DNA of 21,313 nt from CAZMGB01 sp964565775 (GCA_964565775.1 CAZMGB010000029.1:1-21313); one strand, 5' to 3'; numbered from the stretch's first letter, positions 1 through 6,894 are shown. Notes: generated by a model not told the origin, from the sequence alone. Made by a program: numbers and translations.

Positions 1-1
1 G

Positions 2-346
2 AAGGCTCAGAAGGTGCGCACCCTCATCCGCCGCGAGTTCGACGCCGCCTTCCAGGACCACGACGTGCTCGTCTGTCCGGTATCGCCGACGCCCGCCTTC
101 AAGCTGGGGGAGAAGGTAGACGATCCCTACCAGATGTACCTGAGCGACGTGTTCACGATCCCTGTGAACATAGCTGGCCTGCCGGGGATATCGGTGCCGG
201 GCGGCTTCGTCGACGGGCCGGAGGGGGGGAGGCTGCCGGTGGGCGTGCAGGTGCTGGGTCGCCCGTTCGATGAGGCGTCGGTGCTGCGGGTGGGGCACGC
301 TTACCAGCAGGTCACGGACTGGCACAAGGCCCGTCCGCCGCTGTGA
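2..346 (+). CDS. gatA: GatA C-terminal part (Asp-tRNA(Asn)/Glu-tRNA(Gln) amidotransferase subunit A), cut by the left edge
   Basis: The frame is open from base 2 to a TGA at 344-346, giving the last 114 residues of a protein whose start lies outside the window. It begins KAQKVRTLIRREFDAAF and includes PVSPTPAFKLGE, a DDPYQMYLSDVFTIPVN segment and AGLPGISVPGGF, all characteristic of the C-terminal part of GatA. By family knowledge GatA is the amidase-signature subunit of GatCAB. It releases ammonia from glutamine to convert misacylated Glu-tRNA(Gln) or Asp-tRNA(Asn) to the amidated form. The catalytic Ser-cisSer-Lys residues would lie upstream and cannot be checked. The next gene begins 6 bases after the stop but differs in base composition, so it is probably not a functional partner. 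Confidence 0.93.
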   Translation, partial: KAQKVRTLIRREFDAAFQDHDVLVCPVSPTPAFKLGEKVDDPYQMYLSDVFTIPVNIAGLPGISVPGGFVDGPEGGRLPVGVQVLGRPFDEASVLRVGHAYQQVTDWHKARPPL

Positions 347-352
347 GTTAGA

Positions 353-1222
353 ATGTGGACCGTGATGAACGACACGGCACAAGCGATCGTTGACGACATC
401 AGGGCGGTTGCCTCAAGACTTGGCGTGCGCAGCTTGAGCCGTCCCCAGTACCTGCAGCACGGCAAGTACTCACACTACGATCTGTATGATGGTGGTCGCA
501 CATGGGAGGATCTCTGCACTGCTGCTGGAGTCACCACGAAGAAGATAGAACCGCTTGCAGACGAAGTGTATTTCCAGAGGCTTCAGCGTGCCGTGCAATC
601 CCTAGACCGTTACCCGAAGACGTCTGAAAGAAAGAAGTTCGGCCTGAATTTCAAGAAGAGCCGCTGGCCAACGCTGAAGAGCTTTATTCGGACAGCCGTC
701 GAGCGCGGCGTCGTGCCGCCACTGGGCGTTGAAGCTACTCAGCAACGGGCGTCTGCCCCGTCTGGATTTCAGAAACCCCCTGTTCTTGAGAAGGGCGAAC
801 AAGCGGCCGATACGGTGCGCCCAAAGAAATCTGCAGCGCGTGCTGTTCCACCTATTCCTGTGCGCACCAAGCGTCGGAAGCCCCAATGGCGGCATACGGG
901 TATAGAAGGCTTCCCTTACGCTCCACAACATGAGTTAGGAGTGGTTGCTTTGTTCGCTATCCTGTGCAGGGAAGGTCGCATCCCCTGGCAAATCCTGGAT
1001 CTGAACGCTGGAAAAGGCATCGACGCAATATGCTATGACCATGAGGACAATCGAGAAGTCCGGGTCGAGCTAAAACGCATTCTGTCCCGGTCCAGTTGGA
1101 ATCATCCCTTCGAGGATCTCGATTATGTTGTCTGCTGGGAAAACAGATGGACGGACTTTCCAAGAGACTTTCCAAGACCAGTCATAGAACTGAGGAAGGT
1201 CATTGAAGGTCTCAGTGGATAG
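353..1222 (+). CDS. Putative DNA-binding PD-(D/E)XK nuclease with homing-endonuclease-associated-like repeats
   Basis: This is a 289-residue protein with no assigned gene name. Residues about 10-62 (pattern IRAVASRLGVRSLSRPQYLQ ... WEDLCTAAGV) look like a homing endonuclease associated repeat, a small helical DNA-binding unit. Residues about 70-120 look like a second, more divergent copy. A basic, Ala/Pro-rich linker (about 125-180) follows. The C-terminal part has PYAPQHELGVVALF (189-202), GIDAICYD (222-229), VELK (238-241) and DLDYVVCWE (255-263). D224, E239 and K241 fit a PD-(D/E)XK active site, and the DYVVCWE end recalls restriction-endonuclease-like domains. Base composition is clearly lower in G+C than its neighbours, suggesting transfer. 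The start is ATG 353, with a second ATG at 365; neither has a clear ribosome site. It could be a solitary nuclease, a defence gene or a regulator; cleavage activity is inference. Confidence 0.72.
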   Translation: MWTVMNDTAQAIVDDIRAVASRLGVRSLSRPQYLQHGKYSHYDLYDGGRTWEDLCTAAGVTTKKIEPLADEVYFQRLQRAVQSLDRYPKTSERKKFGLNFKKSRWPTLKSFIRTAVERGVVPPLGVEATQQRASAPSGFQKPPVLEKGEQAADTVRPKKSAARAVPPIPVRTKRRKPQWRHTGIEGFPYAPQHELGVVALFAILCREGRIPWQILDLNAGKGIDAICYDHEDNREVRVELKRILSRSSWNHPFEDLDYVVCWENRWTDFPRDFPRPVIELRKVIEGLSG

Positions 1223-1282
1223 GTCTCCTCATCCTATGCCCCTCCACCCCGCGGGAGGCCGTAAAGGCCCCCCTTAGCCTAG

Positions 1283-1615
1283 ATGGACCTCAAGATGCCC
1301 AAGGGCGCTGCTCCCGGTGCCTATGCCCGCAAGCTCACGCGGGAGGACGTGGAGACGGCATCGATCTTCATCACCAAGGACAGGTGGCGCATGTTCCCGC
1401 CTCCCCTGGAGGAGTTCACCGTCGTCGTAGGCTCGGAGACGTTTCGCACCTGCGTCGTCGCCGAGGAGTGCGCTTGCGTCCCCCCGCCCCACCGGCACTA
1501 TCATCTGGAGGCAGGGCACTTCCGCCACATGCTTGACTTCAGGCGCGGGCGGACGGTGGTCGTGCGGCGCGAACCGGACGGTCGCTATCGCGTGGAGATG
1601 GCCGATGAGGCATAA
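1283..1615 (+). CDS. Conserved-looking hypothetical protein, 110 aa
   Basis: I do not recognise a named family. The protein begins MDLKMPKGAAPGAYAR, continues with an alternating hydrophobic pattern (ASIFITKDRWRMFPP, EFTVVVGSETFRTCVV), a Cys/His-containing stretch (ECACVPPPHRHYHLEAGHF) and a charged end (RGRTVVVRREPDGRYRVEM). This suggests a compact beta-rich fold. Cys and His in the centre could bind a metal, but the spacing matches no motif I know. The start is ATG 1283, with no convincing ribosome site. It ends with TAA at 1613-1615, 46 bases before the small frameshifted gene, and its GC-rich codon use matches the resident genes. Being followed by that gene and the aminotransferase on the same strand suggests co-transcription. 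Confidence 0.68.
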   Translation: MDLKMPKGAAPGAYARKLTREDVETASIFITKDRWRMFPPPLEEFTVVVGSETFRTCVVAEECACVPPPHRHYHLEAGHFRHMLDFRRGRTVVVRREPDGRYRVEMADEA

Positions 1616-1661
1616 TGGTGGGAAGCCCGAGGCCGGCCCAAAGGCGACGCGGGAGCGGCCG

Positions 1662-1870
1662 GTGAGCGTGGGCTGTTACTCCGGCGGTCGCCACGCCGAG
1701 CGTCCCCAGTGGTGGACGACGGCGGCGGGCGCCGCGCTGTGGCCCGCGTGCAGGCGCAGTGGCGCGAGCAGGACCGGCTGGGCTGGCGCGTAGAGCTGGA
1801 GGACGGCTCGAGACTCGTCCTCTACTATCAGCCTCACATCGACGCCTGGTCGGCCAGGGAGGAGCAGTGA
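1662..1870 (+). pseudogene. Small protein (about 69 aa) interrupted by a frameshift at a C4 run; DUF6504-like in appearance
   Basis: The first part reads from GTG 1662 as VSVGCYSGGRHAERP. The second reads one frame back as VVDDGGGRRAVARVQAQWRE, then a strand-rich LGWRVELEDGSRLVLYYQP and an end at TGA 1868-1870. Adding one C to the CCCC at 1704-1707 joins the two into one open frame of about 69 codons. The amino-terminal CYSGGRHAERP and carboxy-terminal WRVELEDG...LYY patterns resemble small DUF6504-like proteins (moderate memory, not searched). A purine-rich GGGAG sits about 6 bases before the GTG. The reading frame of the second half is supported independently: its TGA overlaps the GTG start of the aminotransferase. 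The defect may be a real mutation or a homopolymer assembly error. I see no classic -1 slippery heptamer. Confidence 0.6.
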
Positions 1871-3072
1871 CCTACTACACCCCGGCTTCGCGGGGCACCC
1901 GTCGCAACGAGGTCTCCCGCCGCGTGGTGGGTATTCCCGGCTCCGGCATTCGGCGCTTCTTCGACCTCATTTCCAGTGTCGAGGGCGTCATCTCGCTGGG
2001 GGTGGGCGAGCCGGACTTCGTCACGCCGGTCGGTATCCGCAACGCCGCCATTCGCGCCATCGAGGAAGGCCACACGCACTACACCTCGAACTTCGGGCTA
2101 CCCGAGCTGCGCGAGGCGGTATCGCGCCATCTGGAGCAGCGCTACGGCGTTTCCTACGACCCGGCGCGCGAGCTCCTGATCACCACGGGCGTCAGCGAGG
2201 GGCTCAACGTTGCGCTCGAGGCCCTTCTCGACCCCGGCGACGAGGTGATCGGCGCCGACCCCTCCTACGTAGCCTACCTGCCCGTAACGATGCTGGCGGG
2301 AGGCGTCTTCGTTGCCGTGCCCACCACGGTCGAGAACGCCTTCAAGATCCGCGCCGAGGACGTCGAATCGCGCATCACCGACCGGACGAAGGTGATCCTC
2401 ATAGGCTATCCCGCGAACCCGACGGGCGCCGTCATGGAGCGAGACGACCTGCTGGCCCTGGCTGAGCTCGCCGAGCGACACGACCTCTTCGTCATCTCCG
2501 ACGAGATCTACGACCGCCTCGTCTACGGCGTCGAGCACACCTGCTTCGCGGCGCTGCCCCGCATGCGCGAGCGCACCGTGCTGGTGGGTGGCTTCTCGAA
2601 GACCTACGCCATGACGGGCTGGCGGGCTGGCTGGCTAGCGGCCCGCCCCGACGTGCTGGAGGCGGCGATGGTGGTGCACCAGTATGTCATGATGTCGGCA
2701 CCCACGACCGCCCAGTATGCGGCCCTGGAGGCCCTGAACAGCGCCGAGGAGGACGTGCGGGGCATGCTCGCCGAATACGACCGGCGGCGGCGGCTCGTTG
2801 TCGACGCCTTCAACCGCATGGGCCTGACCTGCTTCGAGCCCCGCGGCGCTTTCTTCGCCTTCCCCGACGTATCCATCACCGGCCTCGACGATGAGGAGTT
2901 CTCCGAGAAGCTGCTTCGGGAGGAGAAGGTGGCGGTGGTGCCGGGCTCCGCCTTTGGCGCCGGTGGTCGCAACCACGTGCGCGTCTGCTACGCCCAGCCC
3001 ATCGAGAAGATCGAGGTCGCCCTGGAGCGGATGCGCCGCTTCGTGGACCGCCACCGCTCCGCCGCCAAGTAA
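1867..3072 (+). CDS. Pyridoxal-phosphate aminotransferase, class I/II (aspartate aminotransferase-like, PatA/AspC type)
   Basis: This is a 401-residue enzyme from GTG 1867. That start overlaps the previous TGA by the pattern GTGA and has GGGAGGAGC just upstream. An upstream start at 1759 would add 36 low-complexity residues that do not fit the family. Fold-type I landmarks are SLGVGEPDFVTP (43-54), YPANPTGAV (181-189), SDEIYD (211-216, PLP-ring Asp and Tyr) and GGFSKTYAMTGWRAGW (241-256) with K245 as the expected Schiff-base lysine. NHVRVCYA near the end carries the substrate-carboxylate arginine. The family moves amino groups between amino and 2-oxo acids in the cytosol; the exact substrate pair cannot be read from the sequence. 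Its length is normal. Confidence 0.92.
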   Translation: MTYYTPASRGTRRNEVSRRVVGIPGSGIRRFFDLISSVEGVISLGVGEPDFVTPVGIRNAAIRAIEEGHTHYTSNFGLPELREAVSRHLEQRYGVSYDPARELLITTGVSEGLNVALEALLDPGDEVIGADPSYVAYLPVTMLAGGVFVAVPTTVENAFKIRAEDVESRITDRTKVILIGYPANPTGAVMERDDLLALAELAERHDLFVISDEIYDRLVYGVEHTCFAALPRMRERTVLVGGFSKTYAMTGWRAGWLAARPDVLEAAMVVHQYVMMSAPTTAQYAALEALNSAEEDVRGMLAEYDRRRRLVVDAFNRMGLTCFEPRGAFFAFPDVSITGLDDEEFSEKLLREEKVAVVPGSAFGAGGRNHVRVCYAQPIEKIEVALERMRRFVDRHRSAAK

Positions 3073-3073
3073 G

Positions 3074-3092
3074 GCGCTCCCCCAGCGCTTTT
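3074..3092 (+). terminator. Weak hairpin with short T run after the aminotransferase gene
   Basis: GCGCT (3074-3078) and AGCGC (3084-3088) can pair around a C5 loop and are followed by TTTT. It starts two bases after the aminotransferase stop. The stem is only 5 bp and the T run short, so termination would be weak. A second inverted repeat, CAGGTGC/GCACCTG at 3120-3142, lies further on without a T run. The rest of the convergent gap (3073-3325) shows no gene, RNA or repeat that I can support. Confidence 0.35.
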
Positions 3093-3325
3093 CCGCACCC
3101 AATCCCGCCTTCTGGCCTCCAGGTGCCCCGCCCCCGCACCTGAGCGGTGCACAGCGGGTGACCTTGTGCCGTTCGGGGCTTCAGCGTAGCGTCCGAGGCG
3201 TCGATAATGCTGTTGTGGGGGAGCCTCTGTCGCCTACTGAGGGATTAAGTTGTCCTCACCAGGTCTGGCACGCTTCCCCCTTTTTCTACCCTCCGGCCAT
3301 CGACTATCGCCCCTCGCCGCACCGC

Positions 3326-4435
3326 TCAGCCGCCGGCCGCGCGGCCGATTTCCGCCAGTGAGATGTTCAGGTCCAGCCCTGTCCGCCGGCCGATGAACCG
3401 GCAGAGGGCGTCGATCTCCCGCTGGCTCACCAGAGCTGATGACTCCGCCTTCACTCCTATTGTCTCCGGCCTGATGTAGCGGACGAGCTGGCTGAAAACC
3501 AGCCAGCGCAGCGCCGCAGCCACTTCGTAGACGGGAAGCCGCCCGCGCTCCAGGGGCCGCTGCCGCGTGTAGCCGGCGAGATACTGATGGACGAGGAGGC
3601 GGCGGGCGGTCGGCAGCAGGAGCCGGGCCCACGCCGGAAGGTCCGCGGGGACGGGGCCTGTGGCCAGGAGCGTGACGGTCGTAGCCACGTCGAAGTACGC
3701 GTCACCGATGGCAACGTTGGGCCAATCGATGACGCCGGAGACCTCGCCGTCATCGATGAGGACGTTCAGCGGATGGAGGTCCAGATGGAGTACGGAGGCA
3801 CCCTCCTGGGACATGGCGTCCTTCCGCTCGTCGATCCATGCCACCAGAGGGATGAGGGCGTGCACGCCCTCCTCTTCGATGAGGCGCCGGGCCCCAAGCA
3901 GGGCGCCGTCGAGGGGGCTGGGCCCCGTGGGCTCGGGTACGTCCGCCTGCGAGATGTCGAGGGCGTGCAGGCGGGCGTGAGTCGAGCCCAGCAGCCGCAT
4001 CATCTTCAGGGCGGTCAAGGGCCCCGAGGCGGCGATGACCTCCACCATCGGCCGGCCCGGAACCTTGTCCATGATCATGAACGGCTGGCCGAAGAGGGTC
4101 ACGTCCGGCTCGAAGAGGTGGGGCTTGGGGGCCGGGTAGCCGGCATCGACGAGCAGTCGCTGAGCCAGAAACTCCGTTTCGCCCTTGGCGAGCGCGCTGT
4201 CGCCCTGATAGACGCGCAGGATGAGCTCGCGGTCCAGCAGCTCCGCGAACTTCTCGCCGGACGGCTCGCCATCGGTGGCGATCAAACGAAAGGCGAAGAT
4301 GTACGTCTCCCAGCCGGCGGTGATGGCCGTTGGGCCCTCTGCGAAGCGAACGGGCAAGCGCAGCTTCTCGCTGAGGTAGGAGCCGAGGACTTGCCCTACC
4401 TGCTCGGCCGAGGAAAGGTCCACTACGCCGCTCAT
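3326..4435 (-). CDS. Aminoglycoside/choline-kinase-like phosphotransferase (APH family)
   Basis: This is a 369-residue protein from ATG 4435, whose ATGA overlaps the stop of the SH3b lipoprotein gene. Longer upstream reading in this frame is low-complexity and lies inside that gene. Family marks are ITAGWETYIFAF (38-49, nucleotide-binding region), LILRVYQG (71-78), FMIMDKVPGRPM (119-130, hinge), the Brenner-type catalytic motif HLDLHPLN (217-224, Asp219 and Asn224) and GVIDW (234-238, metal-binding Asp237). APH-fold kinases transfer phosphate from ATP to hydroxyls of small molecules such as aminoglycosides, choline or sugars; the substrate here is unknown and resistance should not be assumed. 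The 4-base overlap implies translational coupling with the lipoprotein. Confidence 0.88.
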   Translation of the reverse strand: MSGVVDLSSAEQVGQVLGSYLSEKLRLPVRFAEGPTAITAGWETYIFAFRLIATDGEPSGEKFAELLDRELILRVYQGDSALAKGETEFLAQRLLVDAGYPAPKPHLFEPDVTLFGQPFMIMDKVPGRPMVEVIAASGPLTALKMMRLLGSTHARLHALDISQADVPEPTGPSPLDGALLGARRLIEEEGVHALIPLVAWIDERKDAMSQEGASVLHLDLHPLNVLIDDGEVSGVIDWPNVAIGDAYFDVATTVTLLATGPVPADLPAWARLLLPTARRLLVHQYLAGYTRQRPLERGRLPVYEVAAALRWLVFSQLVRYIRPETIGVKAESSALVSQREIDALCRFIGRRTGLDLNISLAEIGRAAGG

Positions 4436-5097
4436 GGGGTCTCCGTTGGGACGCGCAGCCAGTCGGCGGCGACCCAGCCGGCCCGGCCCTCCAGGCGCCA
4501 CCAGAGGAAGCCATCCTCCTCCATGGGGCCTTGCGCCAGCACCCCCTCCGTGCCGTCGGCCAGGCAGTCGATAGCCTGCGCCTCCAGCCCCGGGCCTTCG
4601 CGGACGTTGAGGCAGTCGCCGGTGCCCACCACCACGACCTTGTCGCCCACCGCCAGGGGCCAGGGCACGCCGGGGATGTTGGCCGCTTCCTGATGGTAGG
4701 GCTGAGAGGCGACAACCGACCACTGGCCGTCGGACTTCTGGACGAAGAGCCAGATATCGAACTCGGAGAACGTGATGCCGGCCAGGTAGGCTCGTAGGTT
4801 GTCCTTTTCGTCCTGGAATGCGGTGCAGGTCTTGCCAGCGTCCTGGTCCTGGCGGACCTGGGCGCAGTCGCCGGCGTACTCCTCGCCCTTCTCTGTCACG
4901 TAACGAGCGATAGCGTCCTCCGGGGACCCGACGACGGTCTCGGTCGGCGTTGCCACCGGCGCTGTCGTTATGACGATGCCTGGGCCCTTGTCGCCGCCCC
5001 CGGAGCAGGCGGCGAGCAGGACCATCGCGGCGCCCAGGCTCAGGCCGGCGACGCCAAACCGCCAGAGAGTCTTGGTCGTGGCCCGCAGGCTCGTCAT
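4432..5097 (-). CDS. Secreted lipoprotein with C-terminal bacterial SH3 (SH3b) domain
   Basis: This is a 221-residue protein. The N-terminus has basic residues (R5, K9, R13), a hydrophobic stretch and the lipobox LLAAC with Cys31 as the likely lipidation site. A Gly/Asp/Thr/Pro-rich tether (SGGGDKGPG, then VATPTETVV) follows. The middle (about 57-135) contains two cysteines, C78 and C90, that may pair, and no family I recognise. The last third, with GDCLNVREGPG and WWRLEGRAGWVAADWL, is a typical SH3b fold of the kind that binds cell-wall or protein ligands. It lies 15 bases after the phosphatase gene and overlaps the APH-like gene by 4 bases, consistent with one operon. It presumably acts outside the membrane; the ligand is unknown. 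Confidence 0.85.
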   Translation of the reverse strand: MTSLRATTKTLWRFGVAGLSLGAAMVLLAACSGGGDKGPGIVITTAPVATPTETVVGSPEDAIARYVTEKGEEYAGDCAQVRQDQDAGKTCTAFQDEKDNLRAYLAGITFSEFDIWLFVQKSDGQWSVVASQPYHQEAANIPGVPWPLAVGDKVVVVGTGDCLNVREGPGLEAQAIDCLADGTEGVLAQGPMEEDGFLWWRLEGRAGWVAADWLRVPTETP

Positions 5098-5112
5098 GCT
5101 GCCACCCCCACG

Positions 5113-6003
5113 TCAGCGCGGTCGGGCCGCCGGCTCCTCCCGCCAGGACATGCCCTTCGTCAGTCGCAGGAAGTCGGCGTGTACGGCGGCGCTCCCGGCA
5201 ATGGCGCCCTCGCTGTGGATGCCCACGGCGCCGCCATCGCGGTCGGTGATGAGGCCGCCCGCCTCCCGCACGAGCAGGATGCCCGCCGCCAGGTCCCAGG
5301 GGAAGAGATAGTTGTGCACGAAGAGATCGTAGCGGCCGCAGGCGGCGTAGGCCAGCCCCAGGGCGGCGCTGCCGGGGATGCGCACGCTCTGCATCCCAGG
5401 GTGCAGGCTGTGCGCGAGGGCAAGCATGCGCTTCGCACGCCCGTCATCGTAGCCGAGGTCGATGCCCAGTACCGAAGCCAGGACGCTCTCCTTGGTCGAC
5501 GCACGCACGGGCTGGCGCTTCTCGCCGGGGCGGTCGAGCCAGGCGCCCCCTCCCTTCTCGGCGCAGAACGCCTCCTGGTGGACCGGGTCATAGGTGACGG
5601 CAACGACGGGCTCGCCGTCGAGGCAGAGGGCGATGTTGACGCAGAAGAAGGGGATGCCGCTCACGTAGTTGCGTGTGCCGTCGAGGGGGTCGACGACCCA
5701 CATCCAGCCCTTCTCCGCCGGCGGCCCCGCAGAGACTTCGGCGAGCTCAGTCGAACCGCCCTCCGATGCCTCCTCCGACAAGATCGAGTGCTCCGGGTAC
5801 TCCTGCGACAGCATCTCCCGGATGCGGCGCTCGCTCGCCAGGTCGGCCGCGGTCACGAGGTTGCCGCGCCCCTTGACGGACACGTCCTGGGGCCTGCGGA
5901 AAGCCTCAAGGGCGATGCGTCCGCCCTCCTCGGCGCAGCGACGGGCGACGGCGAGGGGGTCGAGGCCGGAGGCGGAGCGGGGCAGGGAGAGTCGCGCGCT
6001 CAC
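5113..6003 (-). CDS. Inositol-monophosphatase family protein (IMPase/FIG superfamily)
   Basis: The 296-residue protein carries the metal-dependent phosphatase motifs: ILSEEA (74-79, metal-binding Glu), WVVDPLDGTRNYVSG (102-116) with D105, D108 and the Thr of DGT, and PWDLAAGILLVREAGG (235-250) with D237. The family removes phosphate from inositol phosphates, histidinol phosphate, PAP or fructose-1,6-bisphosphate in the cytosol; the substrate is not readable here. Between the Glu and DPLDGT motifs sits an unusual insertion, GGSTELAEVSAGPP (82-95), encoded by a dispersed palindromic sequence described separately. The start is GTG 6003, with no visible ribosome site upstream, so an internal start is possible. 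It is first in an apparent operon with the lipoprotein and APH-like kinase. Confidence 0.92.
   Translation of the reverse strand: MSARLSLPRSASGLDPLAVARRCAEEGGRIALEAFRRPQDVSVKGRGNLVTAADLASERRIREMLSQEYPEHSILSEEASEGGSTELAEVSAGPPAEKGWMWVVDPLDGTRNYVSGIPFFCVNIALCLDGEPVVAVTYDPVHQEAFCAEKGGGAWLDRPGEKRQPVRASTKESVLASVLGIDLGYDDGRAKRMLALAHSLHPGMQSVRIPGSAALGLAYAACGRYDLFVHNYLFPWDLAAGILLVREAGGLITDRDGGAVGIHSEGAIAGSAAVHADFLRLTKGMSWREEPAARPR
5736..5756. repeat. Dispersed palindromic repeat inserted in frame in the phosphatase gene
   Basis: The sequence TTCGGCGAGCTCAGTCGAA (5737-5755) is a near palindrome around GAGCTC with TTCG and CGAA arms. I recognise it as a short element found repeatedly in unrelated bacterial genes, often translated as STELAEV. 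Here it gives exactly that peptide in a variable loop ahead of the catalytic DPLDGT. A degenerate relative lies in argS at 7221-7245. Confidence 0.6.
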
Positions 6004-6041
6004 GAGGGGAAGGGTAGTCGCGTCAGGGGCCTGGGGTCAAG

Positions 6042-6066
6042 TTGGAAGATGGAGGTTGGAGGTGGG
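6042..6066. repeat. Short purine-rich imperfect tandem repeat
   Basis: The stretch is built of TTGGA, GATGGA, GGTTGGA and GGTGGGA units and lies in the 65-base gap between the phosphatase start and the decayed methyltransferase tail. No function is visible; it may mark past rearrangement at the edge of the accessory segment. Confidence 0.35.
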
Positions 6067-6068
6067 AG

Positions 6069-6324
6069 TCAGCGGATCACCTCGCGCTCGATCAGGCCGC
6101 GCTCTTCGGCCGTCAGGCCTTAGAGGCCGTAGATGAAGCTATCGATCTCGCGGTCAGTGCGGTCGATGTGCCGCTCGATGTCAGTGCGTTCCTCATCGTG
6201 GACGTTGCCCTTCGCGGCCAGGCGTCGGCGGAGGTCGAGCATAGCTTCGGCGAGCCGGGCAAGCCTATCCGGGGCAGAGATGCGGATCGGTGGGAAGACG
6301 CGGCAAGCGCCGTGCGTTACCGCG
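6069..6324 (-). pseudogene. Remnant: C-terminal tail of an N6-adenine methyltransferase/type IIG restriction protein with an in-frame TAA
   Basis: Reading leftward from about 6324, one frame gives FPPIRISAPDRLARLAEAML, LDLRRRLAAKG, DRTDREIDSFIYGL, then TAA (6120-6122), then GLTAEERGLIEREVIR and a final TGA at 6069-6071. Intact tails of Eco57I-like and related N6-methyltransferase/restriction proteins read close to LVERML-LHRRLAAA-QRQI-ATDRQIDALVYELYGLTEEE (family memory). The TAA stands where the second Tyr of YGLYGLT is expected, one base from TAC or TAT. No catalytic NPPY motif or upstream part remains, because the MazF gene occupies that place. It is best read as restriction-modification debris rather than a small gene. 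Confidence 0.6.
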
Positions 6325-6678
6325 TCACAGCCCGAGCGCGTGAGAGAGGGCACGCTCGTAATCATGCATGTCGGTGCTGGACATTCGTCCCAGCACCCTG
6401 CCAATCAGCCTCGCTTTGATCGTCCACAGTATGCCGGTCGCGACCGACGGCTTGGGGAGACCGCAGTCCTGCCAGTGTTTGATTTCGTAGTCACCGACGA
6501 ACAGGGGACGCCGAATCTGGCTTGTTATGGCGGCGATGACTATCTCGCGGCGGCTGACGTGATAATCGGAGGAGCTAATAATGACGGCCGGACGATTCTT
6601 GGCGACCGGCTTGTCGGTGAACATGAACGGCACAAAGACGATGTCCCCGCGGTCATAGGTCATCGTAGACTGCGTCAT
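6325..6678 (-). CDS. MazF/PemK-family toxin (endoribonuclease)
   Basis: This is a 117-residue protein with the family's N-terminal RGDIVFVPF, the KNRPAVIIS strand and AAITSQIR, the usual MazF/PemK beta-barrel signature. Members cut mRNA at short sequences and are neutralised by a co-encoded antitoxin; the cut site here is unknown. The upstream ribbon-helix-helix gene overlaps by 26 bases if ATG 6678 is used, or 11 bases from the in-frame ATG at 6663 (MTYDRGD). The second start is equally plausible because most homologues begin just before the RGD. No disabling change is visible, so the pair looks intact. It sits directly beside the restriction-modification remnant. Confidence 0.87.
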   Translation of the reverse strand: MTQSTMTYDRGDIVFVPFMFTDKPVAKNRPAVIISSSDYHVSRREIVIAAITSQIRRPLFVGDYEIKHWQDCGLPKPSVATGILWTIKARLIGRVLGRMSSTDMHDYERALSHALGL

Positions 6679-6877
6679 CAGAATTGTCCCAGAGTTCGGC
6701 TAGGACGGGGGCTTCTTGCGCCGTAAGGTATTCGGCGGGCTCCTCCGCCAATTTGCCCTCGACGGCCTCCACGCAATACTCGCGCATCGTCGTCCCCTTG
6801 CGGGCGGCGACCACTTTCAGGCGCGCGTGAAGCTCACGCGCCAAATCGATAGTAAGTCGCGCTCTATCACCCGCCAT
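6653..6877 (-). CDS. Ribbon-helix-helix antitoxin partner of the MazF-like toxin
   Basis: This 74-residue protein begins MAGDRARLTIDLARELHARL. It has the strand-helix-helix pattern of CopG/Arc-type DNA-binding proteins (LTIDL strand, LHARLKVVAARKG helix, TMREYCVEAVEGKL helix). An acidic C-terminal tail follows (LWDNSDDAVYDDL), the usual toxin-wrapping part. The gene precedes and overlaps the toxin, as in type II toxin-antitoxin operons, and such antitoxins normally repress their own promoter. A purine-rich AAAGG abuts the ATG and is too close for a good ribosome site; the leader predicted from the promoter is very short. Confidence 0.83.
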   Translation of the reverse strand: MAGDRARLTIDLARELHARLKVVAARKGTTMREYCVEAVEGKLAEEPAEYLTAQEAPVLAELWDNSDDAVYDDL

Positions 6878-6894
6878 CCTTTATCACCCCCGCT

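Noticed and set aside
1704..1712. Programmed -1 frameshift signal at the C4 run
   Set aside because: The sequence does not form an X-XXY-YYZ heptamer in the starting frame and no strong downstream structure is evident, so a plain indel is more likely.
1759..1866. Longer start for the aminotransferase
   Set aside because: The added 36 residues are Arg/Gly/Ala-rich and unlike the family, and they overlap the second half of the small frameshifted gene; GTG 1867 has a ribosome site.
2459..2480. TGAGCTCGCCGAG in the aminotransferase gene as another repeat copy
   Set aside because: It encodes the ordinary LAELAERHD helix of the family with no length change, so the match is best explained by codon bias.
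3093..3325. Possible RNA gene in the convergent gap
   Set aside because: I could find no tRNA cloverleaf, riboswitch motif or repeat unit; only small GC-rich hairpins are present.
3587..4693. Open frame on the + strand (368 codons) opposite the APH-like kinase
   Set aside because: It is antisense to a kinase with clear catalytic motifs and has low-complexity composition.
4436..4723. N-terminal extension of the APH-like kinase into the lipoprotein gene
   Set aside because: The residues are low-complexity, while ATG 4435 overlaps the lipoprotein stop as ATGA, a usual coupling.
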